Below, piece by piece: positions 31,459 through 39,522 of a stretch of 39,522 bases of DNA. A program made the translations under genes and the position numbers. How positions within the stretch are numbered: position 1 is the first letter of the stretch; each line of letters begins with the position of its first letter. The stretch is from Chloroflexota bacterium. Its GTDB lineage: Bacteria; Chloroflexota; UBA6077; FW602-bin22; JACPRP01. The notes beneath the pieces were generated by a model. That model was not told where the DNA came from. It did not search any database and saw only the letters and a program-made list of their open reading frames with translations. The DNA is taken from the NCBI GenBank assembly GCA_016189905.1, contig JACPRP010000065.1:1-39522 (forward strand), read 5' to 3'.

Positions 31459-31519
31459 GGTAGGGGCAGGTTTGAAACCTGCCCCTACCAAGCCAGGCAC
31501 GTTTCAAACCCGCCCCTAT
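31459..31519. repeat. Palindromic intergenic repeat with third partial unit
   Basis: Perfect 31-bp palindrome (15-base arms 31459-31473 and 31475-31489 around one G). A related unit GTTTCAAACCCGCCCCTAT follows at 31501-31519. It lies between the convergent glycosyltransferase and htpX genes. The GTTTCAAACC-GCCCCTA type is reminiscent of dispersed palindromic repeats in Chloroflexota and other environmental genomes. It may double as a bidirectional transcription stop, though no T-tract is present. Confidence 0.85.
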
Positions 31520-31539
31520 GGCAAACCGCTGCGGGCCGC

Positions 31540-32418
31540 TCAGCCCGTCATCAAACGGCCGAAGGCCATGTTTCTCAGGCGCGCCACCCGCTCGGCGGTA
31601 GGCGGATGCGTGCTGAAGAGCCCGCCGATGCCCCCGCTCAAGGGATTAACGATGAACAGATGAGCGGCGACGTTGTTCACCTCCATCGGCACGCGGCGAT
31701 TCGCCATCTCCAGCTTTTCCAGGGCGCTCGCCAGCGGCAACGGGTTGCCGTAAATCTTCGCGCCAGTCGCATCCGCGCTATATTCCCGCGCCCTCGATAT
31801 CGCGAGCTGAATCAACAGCGCCGCTATCGGCGCCAGGAAGAGCATCAGAAACCCTCCGGCCAGATCCCCGATTCCGCTACCTTCCTCATCGTCGCTTCGG
31901 CCGAACCCGCCAAATAGCATCGCCCAACGGGCCATATCGGCGATCATCGTGATCGCACCGGCGACGGTGGCTACTATGGTGGCGATAAGCGTGTCACGGT
32001 TCTTGACGTGGGCCATCTCGTGAGCCAGCACGCCTGATAGCTCGTCGCGGCTGAGAATCTGCATTATCCCGGTGGTCACCGCTACCGCTGCGTGCTCAGG
32101 GTCACGACCAGTGGCAAAAGCATTTGGGGTTATCGAATCGATTATGTAGATTCGCGGCTTAGGCATTCGGGCGAAAGCCGCCAGTTCGTCGACTATGCGA
32201 TGGAGCTCGGGCGCATTCTCGTGCGAAACATCGCGTGCCCCGGCCATCGCCAGCGCTATCCGATCCGAGAACCAGTACGAGCCGACATTCATCACCAGCG
32301 CCAATATAAAGGCGAAAACCATTCCGCCCGTCCCGCCCAACATTCGGCCAACCATCAGAAACAGGCCCGTGAGGGCAGCGAGAAGAACAACAGTTTTTAT
32401 CGAGTTACCAGTAGTCAT
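31540..32418 (-). CDS. htpX: Membrane M48 metalloprotease HtpX
   Basis: 292 residues. Two N-terminal membrane segments precede the catalytic site HEMAH (His133, Glu134, His137), followed by VKNRD and two further membrane spans. [20 protein letters not shown] supplies the third zinc ligand, and the C-terminus has [14 protein letters not shown], an HtpX hallmark. It degrades misfolded membrane proteins at the cytoplasmic face. GGGGTGGAG precedes ATG 32418. It has its own promoter at 32495-32524. Confidence 0.95.
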   Translation of the reverse strand: MTTGNSIKTVVLLAALTGLFLMVGRMLGGTGGMVFAFILALVMNVGSYWFSDRIALAMAGARDVSHENAPELHRIVDELAAFARMPKPRIYIIDSITPNAFATGRDPEHAAVAVTTGIMQILSRDELSGVLAHEMAHVKNRDTLIATIVATVAGAITMIADMARWAMLFGGFGRSDDEEGSGIGDLAGGFLMLFLAPIAALLIQLAISRAREYSADATGAKIYGNPLPLASALEKLEMANRRVPMEVNNVAAHLFIVNPLSGGIGGLFSTHPPTAERVARLRNMAFGRLMTG

Positions 32419-32494
32419 GCTCCACCCCTAGGGCAACGAGGCCGCCGTTTCGGCAACGATTCTCGAACGGCGTGCCCGGCCTGGTCTGCATTAA

Positions 32495-32524
32495 ACCATA
32501 CAACAGCCGACGAAATTTTGTCAA
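32495..32524 (-). promoter_or_regulatory. Promoter of htpX
   Basis: Minus strand TTGACA (32519-32524), 18-base spacer, TATGGT (32495-32500). It lies just beyond the accDA stop. Confidence 0.6.
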
Positions 32525-32550
32525 CATCACGGCCCAGACTCAAGGCGATG

Positions 32551-34347
32551 CTACTCCTGGTCGGCTTGATGCTTGCCGTGGTGAGGTAGGTGATCACGTA
32601 GTTGCTCAAGCCCGCGGTGTACGCTGCCCTGCAAACGGGCAACTTTACGTCCCATCGCCACCTTGAAGTAGTTATCCAGTTGTCCGGTCCGTCGGAATCG
32701 TCGATAGCGCTCTTTCAGCAGGCGCTTGCGGGGCAAAGCCTCCAGCTCAGCCAGTTGTTCGATCAGTATGTTCTTCAACTGCCAGGCGGCCACCCCGGGA
32801 TCGATATGGGCGCCCCCTTCAGGCTCGGGGACCACCACATCCACCACTCCTAGCGTACGACAATCCCGCGCGGTGAGCTTGAGAACAGCCGCTACTTCCT
32901 GAGCCCGATTGGCATCTCGGTAGATGATCGCCGCAGCGGACTCCGGTGAAATCACTGAGTAGATCGCGTGCTCCAGCATCAAAACGCGGTCGGCGACGCC
33001 GAGGGCCAGCGCACCACCACTTCCCCCTTCGCCGATCACGACGGCGATGGTCGGGGTCTCCAGCTCAGACATCAGCGCGAGGGAGGTAGCGAGTGACATC
33101 GCGATGCCTCGCCCCTCAGATTCCGGCCCGGGGTCAGCCCCAGGCGTGTCCACAAAGGTAATGACAGGCAGCTCAAGCTTGGCCGCAAGGCGCATGGCTC
33201 GCTGTGCCTTACGATAACCCTCGGGACGGGACCGTCCCTCGTTGCGCATGGGATCGCCATGACCTCGCTCCTGCCCAATAATCATGACAGTGCGACCGCT
33301 CAGGTCCGCCAGGCCACTAATGACCGCACGGTCGTCTCCGTAGAGCCTGTCACCATGCAACTCCACGAAATTCGACACCATGCGACCGATATAGTCAGTG
33401 GTGGTCGGCCTTTGCTCGTGCCGCGCCAGTTGCACCGTTCCCCAGGCGGATTCGATCTGGCGGTGCGTGTTTTCGGCCTCCTCATCACGCTTCTGCCCGA
33501 GAGATAGGCGAATCCTGGGCTCTAGAAGATGAATGAGCACCGCCAGAAGAGTACGCTGACGACCACGCTCGACGATGAGGTCCACCATACCGTGCTCTAA
33601 ATGGAACTCCGCGGTATGCGAAACGGTGGTCTCTTCCCCCGTGACCTGGCGCACAACGCGAGGCCCGGCGAAGCCGATTAGCGCCCCTGGCTCTGCGATG
33701 ATGATATCCGCCAGATTTGCGAAGCTGGCATAGATCCCGCCGGTTGTCGGATGTGTCAAGATCGCGATGTATGGCAGACGCGCACGATGGAGACGCTGCA
33801 CGGCTGATGCGGTCTTGGCCATCTGCATCAAAGCGAGCATTCCTTCCTGAATGCGCGCACCACCGCCAGTGGCGACAACCACGACCGGAAGCCGTTCCTT
33901 GATAGCCCTCTCGAAGGTCAGGGCAATCTTCTCTCCAACCACCGAGCCCATCGTGCCACCCAGGAAATCGAAGTCCATCACAGCCAGCGCCACGGCTTTG
34001 CTCGCGATGCGCGCTTTGCCCGTAACCACCGCTTCGGTAAGCTCGGTCCTGTGTTGAGCCTCCTCCAGGCGTTTCTCGTAAGAGACCCGATCGGAAAACG
34101 ACAGAGGATTCAGCGACGCCAGCCAGCGGTGAGACTCACGGAACGATCCCTCATCTGCCAGAAGATCGATGCGCTGGCGCGCGGACATCCGAAGGTGTTG
34201 CCCACAGTTTTCGCAGACACGGAGCCGTTGGTAAGATTCAGATCGAGACAGGTCAGCCGCACAAGAAGGGCAGACGGGATTACTGATTGACGAAGGACTC
34301 CCTTTTCCAGGATGGCGATCATTCTGAACGTAAGAGGTGTTCTTCAA
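32551..34347 (-). CDS. Fused acetyl-CoA carboxylase carboxyltransferase, AccD-AccA
   Basis: 598 residues. The AccD part (about 1-285) has the zinc ribbon C26-C29/C45-C48 and the crotonase-like core (GTMGSVVGEKIALTFERA, ATGGGARIQEGMLALMQM, YASFANLADIIIAEPGALIG). The AccA part (about 310-560) has FVELHGDRLYGDDRAV, FVDTPGADPGPESEGRG and VIGEGGSGGALALGVADRVL. Both halves keep the oxyanion-forming glycines, so this is a full carboxyltransferase for malonyl-CoA synthesis in one chain instead of the usual two. About 40 basic residues follow at the C-terminus. TTG 34347 has AAAGGAG six bases upstream. No accB/accC is in the window. Confidence 0.93.
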   Translation of the reverse strand: MKNTSYVQNDRHPGKGSPSSISNPVCPSCAADLSRSESYQRLRVCENCGQHLRMSARQRIDLLADEGSFRESHRWLASLNPLSFSDRVSYEKRLEEAQHRTELTEAVVTGKARIASKAVALAVMDFDFLGGTMGSVVGEKIALTFERAIKERLPVVVVATGGGARIQEGMLALMQMAKTASAVQRLHRARLPYIAILTHPTTGGIYASFANLADIIIAEPGALIGFAGPRVVRQVTGEETTVSHTAEFHLEHGMVDLIVERGRQRTLLAVLIHLLEPRIRLSLGQKRDEEAENTHRQIESAWGTVQLARHEQRPTTTDYIGRMVSNFVELHGDRLYGDDRAVISGLADLSGRTVMIIGQERGHGDPMRNEGRSRPEGYRKAQRAMRLAAKLELPVITFVDTPGADPGPESEGRGIAMSLATSLALMSELETPTIAVVIGEGGSGGALALGVADRVLMLEHAIYSVISPESAAAIIYRDANRAQEVAAVLKLTARDCRTLGVVDVVVPEPEGGAHIDPGVAAWQLKNILIEQLAELEALPRKRLLKERYRRFRRTGQLDNYFKVAMGRKVARLQGSVHRGLEQLRDHLPHHGKHQADQE

Positions 34348-34613
34348 ACGCCGCTCCTTTCGCAGACCGCTGCACTAGATTCTTCTCACACTATTATACA
34401 CCTAACGCGGCCATAGAAGCGGACAGTTGTTCGGTTTTCGTCGAGGACACCAGGCAGTGGGCCTAACCTAAGTTGGCTTGCGATAGATCGAGCGTAGCCA
34501 AAACTTAGCGCGGTCCGACGCATCGGACCGTTGGGCTGGGCATAGGAAGAGCCCATCCCGTTCCCGGGATACCGTCTCGGGATGCATTACAGTAAGCTAC
34601 ACCCAAAAGAATA
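34348..34613. other. Structured intergenic region before accDA
   Basis: 266 bp between ccsA and accDA. It holds an 8-bp perfect hairpin (34511-34530, CGCA loop), a GGGCT/AGCCC stem and a CATCCCG/CGGGATG pairing to about 34584. A lone TATAAT on the minus strand (34393-34398) may be the accDA -10 box. No open frame of note. Confidence 0.5.
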
Positions 34614-35426
34614 CTAGAGACCCGCGTAGCTATGCAAGCCGCTCAGGAACAGGTTCACACCGAAGAAGGTGAAGAGAGTCGCCACAAACCCGATCACGAT
34701 CAGAACTGCCGCTGGTGTGCCTTTCCATCCCGATACGGATCGTGCGTGAAGGTAACCCAGGTATATAAGCCACGTCACGAGCGATGCCGTCTCCTTCGGG
34801 TCCCATCCCCAGTAGCGGCCCCAGGCCACATTACCCCACACCGCGCCCAGGATGATCACGAGCGCAAACAAAGGCACTCCGATAATCACCGACTTGTAGC
34901 TTACATCGTCGAGGACATCCGCGCTAGGCAGCCACGATACCTTGTTACCGTCTTTCTGAAACAAATACATCAGAGATGAGCCGAACGCCACCGCAAACAT
35001 ACCATAGGCGAAGATGGCCACGGAGACGTGCACCGTCAGAAGCAGGTTATTCTGCAGCGCCGGAACCAGCGGCTCCACTTCCCCGGGCAGGCTGACGGCG
35101 TATAGCAAAAGCACCGCGGCGATTGGAACAACCAGGAGTCCCAGCGACCGCGACTTGATCTGCCGCTCGAAGAACAGGTACGACAGCATTATGCCCCAGG
35201 AAAAGCTCACCGTATACTCATACATATTGGCGAACGGACCGCGTCCCGAGACGATCGTTCTCAGGACGAGCGCCAGCGTCAGGAACACTCCGCCGATCCA
35301 GGCGATTATTGTGGCCGACTTGCCGATGTCTTCATTCTTGGACGAGATATGTAGAAGATATAGCAGCGCGGCAATGGCCAACGTACCGAATGAGCTCGTG
35401 ACCAGGTAGATCGACATTTTTTCCAT
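34614..35426 (-). CDS. ccsA: Cytochrome c biogenesis protein CcsA/ResC (heme handling)
   Basis: 270 residues with about eight transmembrane helices. The tryptophan-rich heme-binding motif is visible in WGRYWGWDPKETASLVTWLI (about residues 205-225), and conserved histidines flank it. With ResB it forms the system II synthase that moves heme out and attaches it to CxxCH apocytochromes. The gene follows resB by 109 bp on the same strand. ATG 35426 has GGAG ten bases upstream; an internal ATG at 35417 is an alternative. Confidence 0.94.
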   Translation of the reverse strand: MEKMSIYLVTSSFGTLAIAALLYLLHISSKNEDIGKSATIIAWIGGVFLTLALVLRTIVSGRGPFANMYEYTVSFSWGIMLSYLFFERQIKSRSLGLLVVPIAAVLLLYAVSLPGEVEPLVPALQNNLLLTVHVSVAIFAYGMFAVAFGSSLMYLFQKDGNKVSWLPSADVLDDVSYKSVIIGVPLFALVIILGAVWGNVAWGRYWGWDPKETASLVTWLIYLGYLHARSVSGWKGTPAAVLIVIGFVATLFTFFGVNLFLSGLHSYAGL

Positions 35427-35535
35427 ATTCAGTCCGCTCCATTTACTCCTAGATTAGTTCACGATGCGAATTACGCCAACCCGCTTTAGCCCACATTCAC
35501 TCGCCCATCACGGTTCCCGATCAGGTTGCCACTTC

Positions 35536-36927
35536 TTAGACCCGGCGTATGGCCTCCACGATTCTATCGAACTCCGGTCGGAAATTGACAGTTCTGTCTG
35601 CCGTGCCCGCCATCACCACTTCTTGTGCCGTAACCCGCCCCCAGATTCGCCGCCGTGGGAAATAAAGTGTAACACAAATCCCGACGACTAGGAGCGTACA
35701 AGCGAGCCAAACAACTGGCACGCCCGGATCTTTCACCATGCGCAATCCGGTGAACGACTTCAGGCCCTTATAATTGATCTGGTAATTCCCGATGGACTTG
35801 GTCTCACCCGGCCGCAAAGTGTCACGACTCGTGGGCACCTGGCCTTTGAAAAGCTGAACGGTGGCGGGCCGCGTAGCATCCCCGCCGAACGGTAAGCTAG
35901 CTACCAGCGCGACGTCGGTACCAGGCAAGCTTACCCAACCGGCGGCATTCTGTCCGCTCGATTGCACTAGCGGCAACACATCCGAAAACACCGTTCGCTC
36001 CTGGCCATCCTTGACCTCGACCGCCAGAGCCGGTCCGTAGAACGACTGGTGGAATCTCACCCCTTTGTATTCCAACGGCTCGTTCACACGAATCCGCTGC
36101 TTCGCCACCTCTTTTCCGCCTTCGATGACCACCAGGTCGCTCCAATAATCCTTTGGCTGTCCGTCTGGATAGAACTCAGCCTTGAACTGATCGGCCCGTA
36201 TGCTGAAGTTCTCGCCGAACCCGACGTTGTAGGTCTTCCCCTCGGGAATCACGACCCCATCGTCGGAGAACCCGAACATTCCCCCCATCACGGCGCCGAC
36301 CATCAATATGACCAGACTGAGGTGCGTCATCAGCGTCCCCAGCTTGAAGATGCCGTTGCGATCCGCGTAGAAGTGCGTTGTCCCTTCCCCTTGCTCGACG
36401 AAAACCTTGTAGCGATGGCTCGATAACGTGGAAAAGACAGTCTCAGCGATTCCCTTGACTGGCTGCGGAATGCCTCGACCACTGCTTTTCTGCCTGGCCT
36501 TGATGCTGGTCCGAATCGCCGCGGCGCGGAACATACCATCACTCACCTTGATGCGAGGTGAAAAAACAGGATTCCACAACGCGGGCAATCGGTTGATGGT
36601 ACAAATTATCGTGCTGAAGATGAGGATTATGAGAAGAAGCTTGAACCAGAACACGTTGTAGACGTTGAAAAGTCCTAAAGCGTCATAGATGTTCGCGACG
36701 GCCCCAAACTTCTCGCGCATGGCCGCGAGCCATTGAGCGTATGAAACGGGATCCATAGCGTAACTTGCGGGCACCTGGGGAATCAAAGAGCCCATAAACG
36801 ACGCGAACGCGACCAATAGTATCAGTACAATGGCCGTCTTAGTGCTGCTAAAAAAGCGCCACAGCCCATCGATGGGATCGGACTTCGCCTCAGTCCTTAC
36901 CTCAACCTCGCCGGTACTTTCCGACAT
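35536..36927 (-). CDS. resB: Cytochrome c biogenesis protein ResB/Ccs1
   Basis: 463 residues. Three membrane segments come first (about residues 30-50, 90-110 and 195-220). FFSSTKTAIVLILLVAFASF and GSLIPQ near the start are typical of ResB. A large extracytoplasmic domain follows (GVRFHQSFYGPALAV), then a last membrane helix near 410. It is the partner of CcsA in cytochrome c system II. AGGGGG precedes ATG 36927, and a good promoter lies at 36975-37004. It implies c-type cytochromes and hence electron transport in this organism. Confidence 0.93.
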   Translation of the reverse strand: MSESTGEVEVRTEAKSDPIDGLWRFFSSTKTAIVLILLVAFASFMGSLIPQVPASYAMDPVSYAQWLAAMREKFGAVANIYDALGLFNVYNVFWFKLLLIILIFSTIICTINRLPALWNPVFSPRIKVSDGMFRAAAIRTSIKARQKSSGRGIPQPVKGIAETVFSTLSSHRYKVFVEQGEGTTHFYADRNGIFKLGTLMTHLSLVILMVGAVMGGMFGFSDDGVVIPEGKTYNVGFGENFSIRADQFKAEFYPDGQPKDYWSDLVVIEGGKEVAKQRIRVNEPLEYKGVRFHQSFYGPALAVEVKDGQERTVFSDVLPLVQSSGQNAAGWVSLPGTDVALVASLPFGGDATRPATVQLFKGQVPTSRDTLRPGETKSIGNYQINYKGLKSFTGLRMVKDPGVPVVWLACTLLVVGICVTLYFPRRRIWGRVTAQEVVMAGTADRTVNFRPEFDRIVEAIRRV

Positions 36928-36974
36928 AGTTATTTCGCCCCCTTGAAAGTTCGTGACGGCTCCGTGCGGTAGGT

Positions 36975-37004
36975 ATGATACAAGGGTCTGAGAAGTTTTG
37001 TCAA
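36975..37004 (-). promoter_or_regulatory. Promoter of resB-ccsA operon
   Basis: Minus strand TTGACA (36999-37004, overlapping the end of the upstream gene), 18-base spacer, TATCAT (36975-36980). Confidence 0.7.
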
Positions 37005-39301
37005 TCTTTGGGACTTCGGTGGAGCGCCTTTAGGATTTTCTCCGGAGTGATCGGGAGATCGTTTATTCGGACGCCGATAGCATCATAGATCGCGTTGGCA
37101 ATCGCCGGGGCCACAGGAACTTGAGCGCCCTCGCTGACCCCTTTGGCGCCGAACGGCCCCTCGGGATCCTTGGTCTCGATCGCGCTCGCTGCCACATAAG
37201 GGGCTTCCAGCGAGGTAGGAATCTTATAGTCCAAAAGCGACGGATTCAGCACACGGCCCTCGTCCAATAGGCGGTTCTCGACGAGCGCATGGCCCATACC
37301 GCACACAACCGATCCCTCGACCTGGCCCTCCAAGCCCATAGGATTGATCGCGAACCCACAGTCGTGAGCGGCGACAAACCTGCGTACCTTCACCTGCCCA
37401 GTTTCCGTATCCACCTCTACCTCTGCCACCTGTGCGCCGAAGCTATAAGGAGGCGGGACGCTCAGGACAGCATCGCCGTCCTCGACTTTCGCGGCGAAGC
37501 CACCGCGTCCTTGAACGTGCACGCCACGCTCTTTCATAACATAGACCGCCGCCTCTTGGAAGCTGAGCCCTCTATCAGGGCTTCCCTTGACGAACACGCG
37601 CCCGTCGCGCGCCTCGAGATCCTCGGGACGCGCCTCCAGGCAATCGGCAGCCACCTGGAACAACTGCCGTCTGGCATCGGCAGCCGCAAGCTTGACCGCA
37701 TTGCCAGCGACAAATGTGATCCGGCTCGCGTACGTTCCCATGTCGCGTGGCGCCAGCTCGGTGTCAGCGCTGACGATACGGATGCTCGCGACAGGTACTC
37801 CCAGTTCTTCGGCAGCTATCTGGCAGAGCGTGGTATCCGAGCCCTGGCCGATATCTGCTGCGCCCACAAAAAGGACTACCGTTCCGTCATCCTGCAGGCG
37901 CACGTAGGCGGCCGAAGAATCGATAAACCCCTGGCTGCGGGCCCCCGACGAAACGTAGTCGTTACAGGCAATGCCCAGACCGTGGTTGGGTGGCAGGTTG
38001 ACACGACGGTCTCTCCAACCCGATGCTTCCACAACCTTTTCGATGCACTCTGACAGGCCACAGCTCGTGACCCTTCTGCCCCCGGAGGTTACCTCGCCGG
38101 CACGGACCGCGTTCTTCAGACGAATTTCCGCTGGATCGATTCCGAGGTCCTCGGCGAGCAAGTCCATCTGGGACTCGATAGCAAAGCGGGCCTGCAGCAT
38201 ACCGAAGCCGCGAAACGAGCCGGATACCGGGTTGTTGGTGTAGACGTGATAGCCCGCGAACTTGATGTTTGGCACGCGGTACAGGCTCCCCAACTGGCCA
38301 CCGGCGTACTTCAGGATGACAGGGCCGCGACTGCTGTAGGCCCCGCCATCGGCGATTATCGTCATCTCTTGCGCCACCAGGGTGCCGTCGCGTCTAACAC
38401 CCGTCTTGACTTGCAAGGTCATCGGATGTCGCGCCCTGGTGGCCATGAACTCCTCTTCCCTCGTATAAATGATCTTCACGGGCCGATGCGCCCGGCGCGA
38501 GAGCAAGGCCGCGCAGAAGTCGCTGGCCATCATCTCCCGCTTGCCGCCAAACGCTCCACCCACGCGCGGCTTGATGATTCTTATGTCACTGGGCGACATA
38601 TCCAGCGTAAACGCGAGGTCTCGGGCCAGAAGAAATGGTCCCTGGGTCGACGACCAGAGCGTGAGCTTGCCGCCGGCATCGAAATCGGCCACCGCGCCGT
38701 GCGGCTCCAGCGCGCAATGGCATTGAGCGCTGGTAGTGAACGTATCCTCGCGAACGTGATCGGCTTCGGCGAAAGCCCGCTCCACATCGCCCACGTGAAA
38801 CTCGTTCACAAAGCTCACGTTGCTCGCCAGCTTCGATTCGCCGCCTTCTTTGATATGTATCGGGGCCAGCCCTTCGTGAACCAGTGGCGCCCCGAGCCGC
38901 ATCGCCTCGCTAGGATCGAACACAGCCGGCAAAGGCTCGTATTCGACGCTTATCAGGCTTAGCGCTTCCTCCGCGATGTCATCATCCAGGGCCGCCACTG
39001 CCGCCACCGCCTCGCCAATGTAGCGGACCCTGTCAACCGCCACGGCACGCTCATCGGGGAAGATGCCGAACAGCCTCCCTGCCGTATCTTTACCGGTGAT
39101 CACCGCCATCACCCCACGCACGCGCTTAGCGCGCTCCGCGTCCACGCACAAAACGCGCGCGTGCGCGTGGGGACTTCTCAGGATGCGCCCGTGCAGCATG
39201 CGCGGCAGAGCCACGTCAGCAGTGTAGAGCGCCCCACCGGTCACTAGCTGCAGCCCATCGACCCTGGGTACGCGTCGCCCGATTGATGAGTGAGACTTCA
39301 A
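37001..39301 (-). CDS. Xanthine dehydrogenase-family molybdenum hydroxylase, molybdopterin-binding subunit
   Basis: 766 residues from TTG 39301, with AAGGAG nine bases upstream. The small a/b hammerhead domain is at the N-terminus (residues about 15-120). The molybdenum domains follow with GGAFGGKREMMASDF, SGSFRGFGMLQARFAIE, GAADIGQGSDT, MGTYASRITFVAGNAV and the catalytic glutamate in GPFGAKGVSEG. The carbon monoxide dehydrogenase active-site signature is absent, so an aldehyde, purine or other heterocycle is the likely substrate. FAD and 2Fe-2S subunits are not next to it within the window. The upstream methyltransferase ends 20 bp before. Confidence 0.92.
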   Translation of the reverse strand: MKSHSSIGRRVPRVDGLQLVTGGALYTADVALPRMLHGRILRSPHAHARVLCVDAERAKRVRGVMAVITGKDTAGRLFGIFPDERAVAVDRVRYIGEAVAAVAALDDDIAEEALSLISVEYEPLPAVFDPSEAMRLGAPLVHEGLAPIHIKEGGESKLASNVSFVNEFHVGDVERAFAEADHVREDTFTTSAQCHCALEPHGAVADFDAGGKLTLWSSTQGPFLLARDLAFTLDMSPSDIRIIKPRVGGAFGGKREMMASDFCAALLSRRAHRPVKIIYTREEEFMATRARHPMTLQVKTGVRRDGTLVAQEMTIIADGGAYSSRGPVILKYAGGQLGSLYRVPNIKFAGYHVYTNNPVSGSFRGFGMLQARFAIESQMDLLAEDLGIDPAEIRLKNAVRAGEVTSGGRRVTSCGLSECIEKVVEASGWRDRRVNLPPNHGLGIACNDYVSSGARSQGFIDSSAAYVRLQDDGTVVLFVGAADIGQGSDTTLCQIAAEELGVPVASIRIVSADTELAPRDMGTYASRITFVAGNAVKLAAADARRQLFQVAADCLEARPEDLEARDGRVFVKGSPDRGLSFQEAAVYVMKERGVHVQGRGGFAAKVEDGDAVLSVPPPYSFGAQVAEVEVDTETGQVKVRRFVAAHDCGFAINPMGLEGQVEGSVVCGMGHALVENRLLDEGRVLNPSLLDYKIPTSLEAPYVAASAIETKDPEGPFGAKGVSEGAQVPVAPAIANAIYDAIGVRINDLPITPEKILKALHRSPKD

Positions 39302-39321
39302 GCAGACTGCTCCTTATAACC

Positions 39322-39522
39322 TCACAACTTACGGACGACAATCGAACCCCATTTGTCGGGAAGCTCGATCAGCTTTTCGGCTTTATCTGCCATAAACTCA
39401 TTCACCGCTCGCGAGACGGCCCAGCCCGATTCGGGTGAATTATAATCGTGCGCGAATATGTATCCGCCCGGGTTCATCCGAGGATAGAAGAAGTGCAGCC
39501 CCGCCAGAGTCGGCTTAAAAAG
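39322..39522 (-). CDS. TylF/MycF-type methyltransferase, C-terminal part (cut by window edge)
   Basis: 66 residues plus stop remain; the 5' part lies beyond the window. LAGLHFFYPRMNPGGYIFAH followed by DYNSPE, then VSRAVNEFM, matches the end of macrocin O-methyltransferase-like (TylF) proteins. The aspartate in HDY is usually a metal ligand there. It probably shares a transcript with the molybdenum hydroxylase gene 20 bp downstream. The assignment rests on a short segment. Confidence 0.6.
   Translation of the reverse strand, partial: LFKPTLAGLHFFYPRMNPGGYIFAHDYNSPESGWAVSRAVNEFMADKAEKLIELPDKWGSIVVRKL

Noticed and set aside
31459-31519. CRISPR array
   Set aside because: Only three short units, two of them forming a palindrome without spacers. 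No cas genes in the window.

Overview
The window reads as a bacterial chromosome segment of moderately high GC. Gene density is high, TTG and GTG starts are frequent, and -35/-10 promoters are well formed. A ResB/CcsA cytochrome c system, a fused AccD-AccA carboxyltransferase, a DUF3786 protein, C-GCAxxG-C-C and CoA-disulfide-reductase/rhodanese proteins point to an anaerobic or facultative lineage. Chloroflexota (Dehalococcoidia- or Anaerolineae-like) is my best guess, but this rests on gene content only.

Layout. 1-2824: CPBP membrane protease and an orphan radical SAM protein. About 2840-9947: a decayed prophage remnant, mostly on the minus strand, with a truncated portal, MuF-type head morphogenesis protein, scaffold, HK97-type capsid and a ruined serine recombinase abutting tRNA-Asp. 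Inside it a cassette (MuF C-terminal tail, acidic small protein, zinc-ribbon protein, about 100 bp promoter/terminator element) occurs twice. One copy is fused behind the capsid gene like an orphan polymorphic-toxin module. 10098-17760: host genes: TetR with a divergent hydrolase, DUF3786, histidine phosphatase, mnmA, aminotransferase, CBS protein and alr. 17808-22773: a compact plus-strand operon: C-GCAxxG-C-C protein, two small redox-type proteins, methyltransferase, two-cluster radical SAM enzyme and PaaK-like CoA ligase. It resembles the poorly understood TrsS/TrsM (DVU_1553-1557-like) gene neighbourhood. 22768-27266: a sulfur/thiol block: CoA-disulfide reductase-rhodanese, TauE/SafE exporter, LysR regulator and a DsbA-like lipoprotein. 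The first active-site cysteine of that lipoprotein is an in-frame UGA followed by a SECIS-like hairpin, making it a probable selenoprotein. 27331-31408: MFS and NUDIX genes diverging from two glycosyltransferases. 31540-36927: htpX, accDA, ccsA and resB. 37001-39522: the large subunit of a molybdenum hydroxylase and the 3' end of a TylF-type methyltransferase.

How the genes may work together. The Trs-like operon, the molybdenum hydroxylase about 14 kb away and the selenocysteine-type oxidoreductase fit a redox/selenium/molybdenum theme, but no direct link is shown by the sequence. The duplicated prophage cassettes keep a nearly identical non-coding element while their coding parts have diverged strongly. 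The strongest items for follow-up are the UGA-containing DsbA gene, the Trs-like operon and the duplicated MuF-tail/small-protein cassette with its promoter-hairpin element.
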